A DNA stretch of 64,000 nt from Stomorhina lunata (lineage: Eukaryota; Arthropoda; Insecta; Diptera; Rhiniidae): positions 16,019,724 through 16,083,723 of the forward strand of contig OW121743.1 in assembly GCA_933228675.1 (NCBI GenBank). Direction: 5' to 3'. Shown here piece by piece: positions 32,229-43,534 of this stretch. A program made the position numbers and the translations under genes. The notes under the pieces are model-generated. The model was given only the letters and a program-made list of their open reading frames with translations, searched no databases and was not told where the DNA came from. How positions within the stretch are numbered: the first letter of the stretch is position 1; every line of letters begins with the position of its first letter.

Positions 32229-33531
32229 TCGGGTGTTTTTTATTGAGGTATAGAACTTTAAGTTGGCATCACTTTTTTAACTGGCGGCCATTTTGTCAGC
32301 TGTCAAGTGATTAATATTTAGTTTGGTTTGCCATTTCATCATGAACAGGTTGACAAAAGAACAACGCTTGCAAATCGTGCAAATTTATTTCGAAAATAAT
32401 GGTTCAGTTCGCGAAGTTTACCGCAAGCTCCGTCCATTTTATGGTCGACATAATCGTCCATCAGAGCAATTAATTCGGTTAACCATGGGTCGTTTTCGCA
32501 CTACGTTTACTCTATGTGATAATACGCATCCGCAGCGACGTCGAACAGTGTGCACCGAAGAAACAATTGCCGCTGTAGAGCAAAGTGTTGAAGAGGACCC
32601 GAATGAATCGATTCGCCACCGTGCACAGCAATTGGAGCATTGTCCATCAACTTTATGGAAGATTTTGCGCAAAGATCTTGGCTTGCGACCCTACAAGATC
32701 CAGCTTGTGCAAGAATTAAAGCCGCGAGACCATGCAATGCGTCGTGATTTTGGTGTATGGGCCGAAAATGAGATTGTTCTCGATGCTGATTTTCATCGCA
32801 AAATTTTGTTCAGTGATGAGGCTCATTTTTGGTTGAATGGCTACGTCAACAAGCAAAATTGCCGCATTTGGAGTGAAGAGAATCCACATGAGACCCTTGA
32901 GACGCCATTACATCCACAAAAACTGACTGTTTGGTGTGCTCTATGGGCTGGTGGAGTCATTGGGCCATACTTCTTCCGAAATAATGCTGGAGAGTCAGTT
33001 ACCATAAATGGAGACCGGTATAGAGCCATGATAACCGACTATTTTGTTCCCCAATTAGATGGCATGAATGTGGATGAGTTGTGGTTCCAACAAGATGACG
33101 CTACATGCCACACAGCGCACGTCACAATTGATTTATTGAAGGAAACATTCGATGAGCGCATAATTTCGCGGAATGGACCTGTTAATTGGCCACCAAGATC
33201 GTGCGATTTGACACCACTGGATTATTTTCTTTGGGGATATGTGAAGTCGCTCGTCTACGCCAACAAACCAGAAACGTTAGGGGACTTGGAAGCCAACATT
33301 CGTGGCGTTATTGCCAACATACGGCCCCATATGCTCGAAAAAGTAGTTGAAAATTGGACCTGTAAAATTGGCTTTATTCGAGCCAGCCGCGGCGGCCACA
33401 TGCCCGAAATCATATTTAAACATTAATGGCATAAAATTATCCTTCCAATAAAGCCAAATTGATGGACATTAAAACGATTTTCTTGTGTTTTATTTCAATT
33501 CGAAGTTTTATACCTCTAAAAAAACAAACAT
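32229..33531 (+). mobile_element. DD41D (rosa-like) mariner, copy 2
   Basis: Same element as copy 1 with a few base differences. Its right end reads CTAAAAAAACAAACAT where copy 1 has CTAAAAAAAACACCCAT, so the terminal inverted repeat is damaged at its tip. It shares its right flank with copy 1, so it arose by duplication, not by a separate insertion. Confidence 0.92.
32341..33426 (+). CDS. DD41D mariner transposase, copy 2 (full-length)
   Basis: 361 residues, uninterrupted, with the canonical first site LFSDEAHF. The residue after the second catalytic Asp is Asp instead of Gly (FQQDDATCHTA). Other differences from copy 1 include FGVW for FGAW, IWSEE for IWNEE, NGDRY for NGGRY, GPVNW for GPINW and VYANKPE for VYVNKLE. 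Third Asp in CDLTPLDYFLW. Of the transposases in the window this is the closest to intact, but with one suspicious active-site neighbour and a damaged element end. Confidence 0.93.
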   Translation: MNRLTKEQRLQIVQIYFENNGSVREVYRKLRPFYGRHNRPSEQLIRLTMGRFRTTFTLCDNTHPQRRRTVCTEETIAAVEQSVEEDPNESIRHRAQQLEHCPSTLWKILRKDLGLRPYKIQLVQELKPRDHAMRRDFGVWAENEIVLDADFHRKILFSDEAHFWLNGYVNKQNCRIWSEENPHETLETPLHPQKLTVWCALWAGGVIGPYFFRNNAGESVTINGDRYRAMITDYFVPQLDGMNVDELWFQQDDATCHTAHVTIDLLKETFDERIISRNGPVNWPPRSCDLTPLDYFLWGYVKSLVYANKPETLGDLEANIRGVIANIRPHMLEKVVENWTCKIGFIRASRGGHMPEIIFKH

Positions 33532-34101
33532 TATAGGCTGCAGTTCTCTATTATTTGACCCAGAAAAGAGCTCCAAAAATTTTGGTTGAAATCCGTCCAC
33601 TTTTAGGGGTACCTGCTTGGGACTTACAGTTAAATGCAATGCCATTTTTTGCTTCAATTATGCCTAACAATTTACGTGACTTTTTTTCAGAAAATTTTGA
33701 ACTTTGTTCTACGATTGGTAAATTTTTTTCGCTGAATCTTTTAAATGGTTATGGTGGGAGTACCGAGCAAAATCGAGCCAACTTAGTTTTTGTCCAAAGA
33801 AAAGCGAAAATACTGAATTTTTGTAGAGCTTTTTTGAATTTCTGATATCTCCTAAACTATGTGCGAGATTAAGATATTTTCTTCTGCAGACTAAAACTAA
33901 GGTTTAGTATTTCAATTAAATTGACATCAAGATTAAAGTTGTAAAACAATATTCGACGCATGAGCTACTGAGTTTAAGTACATTTCAATACCTTTTTTAT
34001 AATATATAATATCTGTGGCTTGGTGCTAAAAGGGCTAATGTCAATAAAAATAGTTTTGAGATAATCTGATTTAAAGTTTATATTTTTCATACAAATTTAT
34101 A
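33532..34101. repeat. Repeat R, duplication copy 2
   Basis: Nearly identical to 31659-32228; the duplication ends at ACAAATTTATA, after which 34102 is unique. Confidence 0.85.
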
Positions 34102-34275
34102 GTAACATTTCCCAGAAAAACCCTTATAAATCTATTCAGAGTTAAAGTTAAGGTTAGCCAGATAAAAAAGGGTAAAGAAGGGAATCGAATGCAAATATTA
34201 ACTCAAAACAGCAAGAAATTGACATTGGCCATTTTAGCACCAAGCCACAGATATAACTTATAATATATAATAAAA
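33990..34275. repeat. Inverted repeat with about 55-bp arms at the end of repeat R
   Basis: ATAATATCTGTGGCTTGGTG and CTAAAAGGGCTAATGTCAA (33998-34045) reappear as an imperfect reverse complement at 34213-34265 (TTGACATTGGCCATTTTAGC, ACCAAGCCACAGATATAA). Confidence 0.7.
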
Positions 34276-34359
34276 CAATTAATGATCTTTAGTTTCTAGA
34301 CTCATTTGGTTTTTCAAAAGCGGTGGTCAAAAAATATTTTTTTTTTTGCAGCGGAAATA

Positions 34360-34640
34360 CTATAGTGCGATGGACTCTTCCCTATGGATTCCAACGAAGC
34401 GTTTGTCGAGCAATGTAGGTATTTGGCATTTCACCTCTATAGAAGCAGGGATTTGGTTTGTCGCGTTTATCAGATCTTCATTTTTTATGCGATTTGACCA
34501 CCATATATAAAAGATTTGCCGTAAGCATTTATTTGCAAATATTTGCAGGGGTATATCAATGGCATTTGTGCGTTTCCAAGTTTCGCGATAGCCTGGCCCT
34601 AAAAAGTATTTGGAAGATTTGCATGAGCAAGCCTATACCC
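34360..34640 (-). pseudogene. Degraded retrotransposon 3' fragment
   Basis: Matches 27160-27400 of the retrotransposon on the same strand (GGATTCCAACGAAGCG, GGGATTTGGTTTG, GGCATTTGTGCGTTTCCA) with an internal deletion. Third remnant of this family in the window. Confidence 0.75.
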
Positions 34641-35850
34641 GCCTAACTTTAGGACTTTTCCTTCTATATGAAGTTTACTTTTGTTACGAAGTAATCATAT
34701 GTTGCGGTCAAACCTGCGGCCCCACTGTAGATTATACTTAAACTAAATCTAATAAATGATTAAATGAACACCTCCCTTTAATGATTGACCCGCATTATGG
34801 AGAAGAAAGCCGAAAAATTTGCGTTAAACAAAAACTAAATAAAACATAACAAATTGACAACAAAAAAAAATCTTTTAAAATCTGTAATAAACTAAAGATA
34901 TGTGTGTGATACTCACCACTACTTAGAGGAGAAAAATAAACTAATACTTGTACATTTATAGAAATAATACTAAAAAAAATAGTAAAAAGAAAATGAAACT
35001 AATTTAAACAAAGCGGCATTTGAATATTAGAGCAATGGTTCCAAACTTAGAACTGAGCTTAAATGAATTTAGTCAATAGAAACGGTGCGGTTACTCAACA
35101 TCATCATTGGGGCTGTAATAGATTTGGAGAATTGGAATTAGAACTTATGATAGAAAAAGATGATGAGGATGATGATGATGGAAAAAATTTTAAGAAAATA
35201 AAGATCAATAAAATTAGAAAATTTTTTTTTTTTTTTTTGAAATTTTATTAGAAAAAGAACAATATACCCGCTAAACAAACGATTGAAGAAAAGCCGAAAA
35301 ATTTAAGAAAAAAAAAATAAAAATAATTAAAACTAAAACGGAAGTGGATAGTTTTTTTTCAAGTTTTTGGAAAATTAAAAAGAAGAACGAAATTCCTTTA
35401 ATTTAAAATTTGAAAAGAAAAAAAGAATAAAAAAGAGAGAATTTACACACATGGAAAAGATTTTGATGAAAGGAAAAGAAGAGAAATCACATACATACAC
35501 ATAAAAGATTTTAATTGAGAGTAAAATAATAAAACAAGTGAGAGTAAGAGCACGAGTGATAAAAGAGTATAAAAAATAAAAATCGTTACTTTTGAAAAGA
35601 AAAATCCAAAAAAAAACGTTATTTTTTGGCGAGATTTTCAAGAGATTTCTAAAGAGTGATCAAGTGAGCTTTAATACATAAACGAGAGTGTATTAGTTTG
35701 TCATAAATATGAGAGTGTATTAGTTAAAAAAAAAAAAAACATTTTCAAATAAACTTTAAGTTGTTCTATTTTGAATTTATTTTATTCTGTTTTTGTTGTA
35801 TTTTTGATTGTTATTGTTGAAAACAATAATTTTTTTTTTTTCGAATTCCC
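34641..35850. other. A-rich non-coding; possible upstream region of the 36.2-kb exon
   Basis: Long purine-rich, A-rich sequence with GAGAGTGTATTAGTT repeated near 35683 and 35710. No repeat shared with other parts of the window and no coding exon recognised. A (GAT)n-like stretch at 35160-35180 lies in an unconvincing open frame. Confidence 0.35.
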
Positions 35851-36244
35851 CATGTATTGGACCGAGAGTTGAGCGCAGTTTATGACGAGCGGTGTTCACA
35901 AAATCAAGTATTCTATGTTAAAGCGCTTTTACGCGAACTTTTTTTGAGTTGAAAATAAAAAAAAAAAATTTTTGAAAAAAATTTCAAAACCACACACCCT
36001 AAAAAGAAATATTTAAAAAATTTTAATAAATATAAATAAAAAGTTTATAAAACACAAAAAACCCTTCAACTCAACGTTTAAAGTTATAAAATAATATCAA
36101 CAAAAAAAAAAAAAATCCTAAAATTAAACAATTTTATTATATAAAAAACACAAAAGATAAAATTGAAATTCAATGAAAATCCTTTAATAAAAAATTAATT
36201 AAAATTTATTTAAAAAAACCAAAAAACACACACACTCACACAAA
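35851..36244 (+). promoter_or_regulatory. Candidate promoter and A-rich 5' UTR
   Basis: A short GC-richer segment, GAGTTGAGCGCAGTTTATG (near 35868-35886), has an initiator-like CAGTT. It is followed by an A-rich stretch without repeats that ends ACACAAAATGG, a good insect start context. This is typical of 5' leaders of long-intron fly genes but is only suggestive. Confidence 0.3.
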
Positions 36245-36278
36245 ATGGAGGATTATTGGGGTTTAAGCAGCTCAACGG
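36245..36278 (+). CDS. Candidate first coding exon (11 codons, then GT donor)
   Basis: ATG at 36245 opens MEDYWGLSSST, and GTATAT at 36279 could be a donor in phase 1. Base composition contrasts sharply with the A/T-rich flanks. Downstream exons would lie beyond the satellite and transposon field and were not found, so this might be the start of a long-intron gene leaving the window. The protein is not recognised. Confidence 0.35.
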
Positions 36279-36289
36279 GTATATACAAA

Positions 36290-36954
36290 ATTTTTTTAAT
36301 TAGAAAAAAAATATTTTATAAAAAAAAATATTTTATAAAAAAAGTATTAAAAAAAAAAATATTTTATAAAAAAATATTTTATAAAAAAAATATTTAATAA
36401 AAAAAATATTTTATAAAAAAATATTTAATAAAAAAATATTTTATAAAAAAAATATTTTATAGAAAAAAATATTTAAAAAAAAAATTATAAAAAAAACTTA
36501 AATTCTTAAACATTTTTCCCTAAAACATAAAAAAATCTTAAAAATTTCCAGAGCCTCATTTAAATATTTATAGGAAAATAACTCCGTAAATATCAAAAAA
36601 AATATTTTTATTTTTCTCCACTGAACCGTTAAAATATAAACATGATTTGAAAATTAAACATGTTTTGAAAACTTATTTCAAAAAAAAAAAATTAATTTAT
36701 TCAAATCTCCACATGGTTTTTCTTCCATAAAAAAAAAAAATCATTTGTAATTAAAAACTTTTGTTTATTATATTTATGTAGTAGGTACCTGTTACATTTA
36801 AATGTTTATAAACAAATACAAAAGTTGAAAAAAATTCTAAAATGTAAACAACTAATGAATTTTTGCTCATGTAAATTGCAGAGCTTTAAAAGAATCATTT
36901 GTTTTTTCAAGGAATTATATTCGATATTATACAAGAGATATTTATTTATTTACT
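36290..36954. other. Low-complexity AT-rich DNA
   Basis: 36300-36490 is an imperfect repeat of AATATTTTATAAAAAA; the rest is AT-rich with nothing recognisable. Confidence 0.6.
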
Positions 36955-38615
36955 TCTTCTTCTACGTCATCTGTTATCCTTGACTCCCAGTGGAGCATAG
37001 GGCCTCAACCATCCTTTGTGGGTTGCAAAGAAGCACTTGTCGAGCAATGTTTTTATTTGGCCTTCTAAGCGTGTGGCCCATCCACCGCTATTCCCGTTGA
37101 TATACCTTCACAGAAGTAGGGATTTGGTTTGTAGCGTTTGGTAGATCTTCATTTCTTATGCGATTCGGCCACCACATACTATTAATTTGCCGCTTCCCTG
37201 TAGGTTGCAACAAAGCACTTGTCGAGCAATGTTGGTATTCGGCCTTCTAAGCGTGTGGCCTATCCACCGCCTTTCCCGTTGACATACCTTCACAGAAGTA
37301 GGGATTTGGTTTGTCGCGTTTAGTATATCTTTATTTCTTATGCGATTCGGCCACCATATACTATTAATTTGCCGCTTCCTTGTGGGTTGCAAAGAAGCAC
37401 TTGTCGAGCAATGTTGGTATTTGGCCTTCTAAGCGTGTGGCCCATCCACTGCCATTCCCGTTGACATACCTTCACAGAAGTAGGGATTTGGCTTGTCGCG
37501 TTTAGTAGATCTTCATTTCTTATGCGATTCGGCCACCATATACTATTAATTTGCCGCTTCCCTGTAGGTTGCAACGAAGCACTTTTCGAGCAATGTTGGT
37601 GTTCGGCCTTCTAAGCGTGTGGCCTATCCACCGCCTTTCCCGTTGACATACCTTCACAGAAGTAGGGATTTGGTTTGTCGCGTTTAGTAGATCTTCATTT
37701 CTTATGCGATTCGGCCACCATATACTATTAATTTGCCGCTTCCCTGTAGGTTGCAACGAAGCACTTTTCGAGCAATGTTGGTATTCGGCCTTCTAAGCGT
37801 GTGGCCTATCCACCGCCTTTCCCGTTGACATACCTTCACAGAAGTAGGGATTTGGTTTGTCGCGTTTAGTAGATCTTCATTTCTTATGCGATTCGGCCAC
37901 CATATACTATTAATTTGCCGCTTCTCTGTGGATTGCAACGAAGCACTTGTCGAGCAATGTTGGTATTTGGCCTTCTAAACGTGTGGCCCATCCACCGCTA
38001 TTCCCGTTGATATACCTTCACAGAAGTAGGGATTTGGTTTGTCGCGTTTAGTATATCTTTATTTCTTATGCGATTCGGCCACCATATTCTATTAATTTGC
38101 CGCTTCTCTGTGGATTGCAACGAGCAATGTTGGTATTTGGCCTTTTAAGCGTGTGGCCCATCCACCGCCATTCCCGTTGACATACCTTCACAGAAGTAGG
38201 GATTTGGCTTGTTGCGTTTAGTAGATCTTCATTTCTTATGCGATTCGGCCACCATATACTATTAATTTGCCGCTTCTCTGTGGATTGCAACGAAGCACTT
38301 GTCGAGCAATGTTGGTATTTGGCCTTCTAAGCGTGTGGCCCATCCACCGCTATTCCCGTTGATATACCTTCACAGAAGTAGGGATTTGGTTTGTCGCGTT
38401 TGGTAGATCTTCATTTCTTATGCGATTCGGCCACCATATACTATTAATTTGCCGCTTCCCTGTGGGTTGCAACGAAGCACTTGTCGAGCAATGTTGGTAT
38501 TTGGCCTTCTAAGCGTGTGGCCCATCCACCGCCATTCCCGTTGACATACCTTCACAGAAGTAGGGATTTAGTTTGTCGCGTTTAGTAGATCTTCATTTCT
38601 TATGCGATTCGGCCA
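36955..38615 (-). repeat. 182-bp satellite made from retrotransposon ORF sequence
   Basis: Nine copies of CTTATGCGATTCGGCCAC lie at 37155, 37337, 37519, 37701, 37883, 38065, 38235, 38417 and 38599; every step is 182 bp except one of 170 (a 12-bp loss). Each unit corresponds to about 27158-27337 of the retrotransposon copy at 27 kb, in the same orientation. The array's left edge (36955-37010) keeps that element's 3' terminal sequence and GAAGAAG tail. Minus-strand 78-codon frames starting in successive units (NEDLLNATNQIPTSVKVC) are leftovers of RT C-terminal coding sequence; since 182 is not a multiple of three, no long frame persists. Confidence 0.93.
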
Positions 38616-38970
38616 CGTGTGAACGTGAATGCAGGTTCAAAAGAAATTTAAAGAAAAACTGATGAAGTAAACCAGATTCGTGTGAAACGGAACTAAGTAA
38701 ATTCGATTATATTTAAGCAAAACTGAACTATTCAATACTAACGAGCTGTTTGATTTTTGTCCATATATTTAGGAAATAAAGAAAAATTGGTCCCATGGGG
38801 GATGGGAACATAATAGACTTTTGAAATTGACGTTTTTGGGTTAAACAAAATTTGCTGAAAAATATTTCGTATACTTGATATTGTCGTTAAATAACAATCA
38901 TACGCTACGTATTCCTGTAACCTATGTATATATTCTTCTTTTGGAGCTAAACAGATTTTAAAGGGTATAT
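38616..38970. other. Non-coding spacer
   Basis: No repeat or gene recognised between the 182-bp array and the mini-me-like element. Confidence 0.4.
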
Positions 38971-39657
38971 TTATACCCTTCACCACCATAGGTGGAAAGG
39001 GTATTATAAGTTTGTGCTGATGTATGTAACGCATAGAAATATTTATCTTAGACCCATCTTTTAGTATACCAATAGGCTTAGAATCACTTTCTGAGTCGAT
39101 TTAGCGATGTCCGTCCGTCTGGCTGGCTGGACCCCCATATAAACCTTGTAATCAAACTACAGGTCGCAATTCTAAAGATAATTTGATGAAATTTGGCACA
39201 GATCATATTGGCCACAAAAATATTTTTTCACGAAATTTAAAACAAATACTGCTTATGTAAACTTAAATTACTGTACCAAGTTTTGTTGAAATACGTCCAC
39301 ATTCGACCATAGCTCCCATACAAACTCTTTTCTCAAAACGCACTTAATGGGACAAAATTCATTAAAACGCTCGTAAATCCGAAGATAATGAGAATTTTTT
39401 TTGCACACATAATTTTTGTAACAACTCTAATCAATTCACCAAATTTCGGGATAAGCGGTCCACATTTGACCCTAGCTCTCATATAACTTCAAATGACGGA
39501 AACAGCTTAAATGTATAAGTTTTGAGAATATGTTTGTATGATGGCAAAATTTAGCAAATATTTATCTTCATACAGGAAAAAGAATACCTTTGGCCTTAGT
39601 GGTGAAGGGTATCGTATGGTCGGGCTTGACCGACATAGCACTTTCTTATTTGTTTTT
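38971..39657 (+). mobile_element. mini-me-like dispersed element, copy 1
   Basis: Begins ATACCCTTCACCACC with an inverted AGGTGGAAAGGGTAT just after it. It has the GATGTCCGTCCGTCTGGCTG (GTCY)-type tract at about 39108-39130. It ends GTGAAGGGTATCG, then a GGTCGGGCTTGACCGAC hairpin and CTTTCTTATTTGTTTTT. A close relative is at 55.5 kb. Known: dipteran mini-me elements carry (GTCY)n and (TA)n proto-microsatellites. Strand is arbitrary. Confidence 0.7.
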
Positions 39658-40023
39658 AAATAATTTCATAGAATTTAAGCCGCAGATATTTAATTAAATG
39701 TTCAAAATTGTGATATTTTTTAGATCTTCTAGAATTTTTGTCCTGAGAAAGATGAGAAGAAATATGCTCTCTCTCAGTTGAAGCTTGTCTTGTAAAAAGG
39801 GGAAAAAATCGAAAATGCTAAAGTAACAGGCATAGAAAAGGAATTTAAATTATATTTTGAATATCTGTTAAAATAAGCGGACAGGTGTTTGGTACTTTTT
39901 TTTGAATCTATACCCGTTAGGGGGTAAAAAGAGCGAAAATAGTTTTTTTGGTACCATTTTTAAGCCACTCTTATCTTTTGAACCAAATAATATAGATAAG
40001 AATATTGTAATGCAATCAATATA

Positions 40024-41327
40024 TCGGGTGGTTAAATTTCAAGGGCCGATGTTGATTTTGAATAAAACACAAACTATTTAGGAAATTATTGTAATTTTAT
40101 TTTATTATGATATATTGGTATTACTCAATTATGTATGGATCAAAATATCGGCCAAACGGGCGCCGCGAACACGTCGGCACACCTCCATTCGATGGTCTAA
40201 ATTTTCGATGACCCTGAGGCATAATGGAGGTTCTATGCCGTTAATGTGCCGAATTATCTCATCCTTTAGCTCTTGAATTGTTGCTGGCTTATCGACGTAC
40301 ACCTTTTCTTTCAAATAATCCCAAAGAAAGAAGTCCAACGGTGTTAAATCACATGATCTTGGCGGCCAATTGACATCGCCATTACGTGAGATAACACGGC
40401 CATTGAATTTGTTGCGCAAAAGAGCCATTGTTTCGTTAGCTGTGTGACAAGTGGCACCGTCCTGCTGAAACCACATATCGTCCACATCCATATCTTCCAA
40501 TTCGGGCCATAAAAAGTTCGTTATCATCTCAAGATAGCGAACACCATCCACAGTAACTGCCTGACCGGCCTCATTTTGGAAAAAATACTGCCCGATGATG
40601 CCACCAGCCCATAAACCGCACCAAACAGTCACTCTTTGTGGGTGCATTGGTTTTTCGACAATCACTCTTGGATTCTCATTCGCTTAAATGCGGCAATTCT
40701 GTTTATTGACGAATCCACGAGCTGAAAATGTGCCTCATCACTGAAGATGATTTTCTTCGAAAATTGATCATCCACTGTTGCCATTTCTTGCCACCATTCT
40801 GCCCATTCACGACGTTTGGAATGGTCAAGAGGCTTTAGTTCTTCAGCCAATTGCAACTTGTAAGCGTGTAAATGCAACTCTTTATGCATAATGTTCATCA
40901 ACGACGAGCGTGAGAGGTACAATTGTTGGACACGACGACGAGTTGAGGTGGACGGCTCTTCAGCCACACTATCGCGAACAGCAGCAATATTTTCTGCAGT
41001 ACGAGCTATACGAGCATGCACTGGTATTCTCACATCTTCCACAGGCCCAGTTTGCTCGAATTTTTCCACGATTTTTGCGATTGTACGCACATTTGGACGA
41101 TCAAATTGACCAAAAAAATCACGAAGTGCACGATATGCATTTTGATTTGAACGCCCATTTTCATAATGAGTCTCGATAACTTTAACACGTTGTTGGATTG
41201 TGTATCTCTCCATGGTTCAAATTGAGTAAGTCTAAAATAGAGAAATGTCAAATAAAATTCGGAAAAAAACTTGGCGTTTAGGTGTGGTTCACATTCAACA
41301 TCGGCCCTTACAATTTAACCACCCTTT
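40024..41327 (-). mobile_element. DD41D mariner, third element (minus strand)
   Basis: Inverted ends GGGTGGTTAAATTTCAAGGG and, from the other side, GGGTGGTTAAATTGTAAGGG, each continuing CCGATGTTG. TA flanks both ends (40022-40023, 41328-41329). Same length as the 30- and 32-kb copies but different in sequence: a separate DD41D subfamily, shared with the remnant at 4.6-5.4 kb. Confidence 0.9.
40129..41213 (-). pseudogene. DD41D mariner transposase with one frameshift and one stop
   Basis: The N-terminal part, from MERYTIQQRVKVIETHY at 41213, runs through HLHAYKLQLAEELKPLDH and IIFSDEAHF (first Asp). A 1-nt loss near 40710 shifts the frame, and the correct frame has a TAA just after it (about 40684). 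The C-terminal part continues HPQRVTVWCGLWAGG, WFQQDGATCHTA and CDLTPLDFFLWDYLK, with 41 residues between the second and third Asp. Otherwise complete, so inactivation looks recent. Confidence 0.9.
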
Positions 41328-42238
41328 AGAACAGTAAACATCATTGCTCATGCCATGATCTCTAGCTAAAGTTGTTGTGCATGAGACGACGAAGGTTTTT
41401 AAGTTAGTATCACTAACTTCCGACAGGTGGCTCCACTGGAAATCACTCAAAATAAATTAAATCGTAAACTGTGTTTGATCATGCAATGATCTTTAGCAAA
41501 GTTGTTGCACATGAGTCGACGAAGGTTTCTTAATTAGTATGAACAATTTACGATAGGTGGCGCTACTTAAAATTACTAAAAATTAATTAAGTCGTAGGCT
41601 ATGCATTTGATCATGCTATGCTTTTAGTAAAGTTGTTACGCATGAGACGACGAAGGTTTCTTAGTTGGTATGGTAAATTTCCGACAGATGGAGCCACTGA
41701 ATATTACTCAATATAAATTAAATCTTTAATTGTGCATTTAATTAGGCTTTGATCTTTAGCAAAGTTCTTTCGCATGAGTCGACGGAGGTTTCTAAGTCAG
41801 TTTGACGAATTTCCAAAATTATTCAATTTGAATTGAACTGTTGATAGAACAATATGAATAAAATGTTTCAAAATTATTTTTTATTGGATATTTGTGTACC
41901 GTCTTTTTTCAAAATTTATTTTAGTTGGGTTGGTTGATTTATAAAATAAAATATATGAAAACTTTAAAATTTGCCTCGAATACTTATCGTAAAGCTACGA
42001 GCAAGGTTTGGTCGCCCAGGTATTATAATGCCCAGATACTATATAGAACAATAATTGACTTCTATATAAAAATATTGGATATTAAACAGTTTTTTGCCTC
42101 TACTTAAAAATATTCTATTTGGTTCATAGTCGGTATTGAATATAGGCTCACGTTACCATATTTTTCGACTACCAAAACTATTGTATTAATACAATTCATA
42201 AAATTTATTTCGATAAAAAGTTAAAAGTTGTCTAGAAA

Positions 42239-43534
42239 CCCAGTAAAACTTTTCATTACCAAATAATGAGTTAAACTATTGAACACGAACTACTTACTCA
42301 TTCGGTGTTTAAGTCATTACATTAACATGGGCATGTCATTGGAGGCAAGTACTTACCAATTGCACAAAAGTAATAACTTGGGTAAGCAATTTGAAAGCAA
42401 CAACAACAACAGCAACAATTTTTTTTGTTGTTGTTTTATTAAAAACATATATTTTTAAACGAAATACAAATTTTTTTTATGATCCCATGGGGGCTCGACC
42501 AGACCCTCCGACTGCTAGGCAGAGACTCTTCCACTGAGCTACTTCATATGTTGAAAACTTAGCAGCTTATAATTAATATAAACAATTTTTATTTTTTGAT
42601 CCAAAATCATGTGAAAATAACTTTGTTTTTCCCTGCTTTTTTTTTGCTTTGTTGTAATTTTTGGAAAAATATTTTTATACGATTTTTTGTAATTATTTTA
42701 AAACTTTTTTAAAATTATTTTAAAACTTAAACAATTTAAATCTTCTTTTTTGTATAAGTTTTTACATAAGATTGACTCTTACTTACTTAAATGTTACAAC
42801 CTGTTAAGGTCAAAGTCCGAGCATATTTTAGAATTCCATGGATTTCGATCTTGTGCGAATATTCTCCAATTTTATAGGCCAAGCTTTGAAAAATGTTCCT
42901 CTACTTGGTCTTTCTATCGAAGTTTCGGACATCCTCCTCTAACATTAGGTAGTGGGACATTTCAATTCTAATTTTATCCTCTTCATTGTATTTTTTTTTT
43001 CAAGAGAGGTTTACTAGCCCGTAATCCTAACCCATTTTTATCGATCTTATGGGACAACTCTCGGAACATGTTAACTCACAATATTAATGGGTGTTAAACT
43101 AGCTCCCCGGGTGATACCATGAGGAGGTGTGTGTCCAAAGTTGAGATGAAGGATGACCCAGATAAGTTGGGCTTACCAAGTTAAGACCAATTAGAATCGT
43201 GTTTGGTATTCAACATCCCCTACATAATCAAAATTGACTCATGATGGTATTTTTTCATTAACGTGAGTTAGTTTTACAATTTTTTTACAGAAGATAATAT
43301 TTAAGTTCTTAAAATTCAAAAATCATTTAAAAAGACTCTTTTAATAAAAAAAAAAAACTAAAAAAAAATGGTTGCCCTTGGTGGGATTTGAACTGGGGAC
43401 ATTCAGTTTAAATTACCATCTTAATTACAAATAAGTACTTCTGTAATAACTTATTATTTATTCGGATGGTATGTTGTAGTCGTTACAAGGTAACCAGTTA
43501 TCAGAGTACTTGCCATTACCAAAGTTTTGCTGGG
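42239..43534 (+). mobile_element. Family-B element, copy 1 (CCCAG...CTGGG ends)
   Basis: Ends CCCAGTAAAACTTT and, inverted, CCCAGCAAAACTTT. Interior, left to right: CAACAACAACAACAGCAAC tract, tRNA-like sequence (42481-42545), a piece of retrotransposon 3' ORF (42770-42970), a segment shared with 20455-20700 (43020-43250) and a box B-like motif (43378-43392). No transposase. Copy 2 lies in opposite orientation at 45715-47006. No target duplication is evident. Confidence 0.8.
42481..42545 (-). other. tRNA-like sequence (tRNA-Ala-AGC-like), damaged
   Basis: Minus strand reads GAAGTAGCTCAGTGG with a CTAGCA anticodon-region motif and a box B that has lost two bases (GTCTGGTCGAGCC). The B2 copy keeps the intact box. 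Not a functional tRNA gene. Confidence 0.6.

Larger units (their letters stand above)
39785..42045 (-). mobile_element. Family-C repeat, copy 0 (reversed), interrupted by a mariner
   Basis: 39785-40021 is the reverse complement of C1's block containing GCGGACAGGTGTTTGGTAC and TAAAAAGAGCG. After the mariner, 41335-41820 carries four reversed 132-bp-type subrepeats (TTTAGCAAAGTTGTTGC, GACGACGAAGGTTT). It ends at about 42045 with a diverged form of C1's first 80 bp (GCCCAGGTATTATAA side). An internal piece present in C3 is missing at the mariner site. Confidence 0.75.

Noticed and set aside
35375..35641. 88-codon Phe/Ile/Leu-rich minus-strand frame
   Set aside because: Reverse reading of an A-rich tract; composition explains the hydrophobicity.
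37156..38290. Series of 78-codon minus-strand frames
   Set aside because: Derived from RT coding sequence but frame-shifted each 182-bp unit; not a gene.
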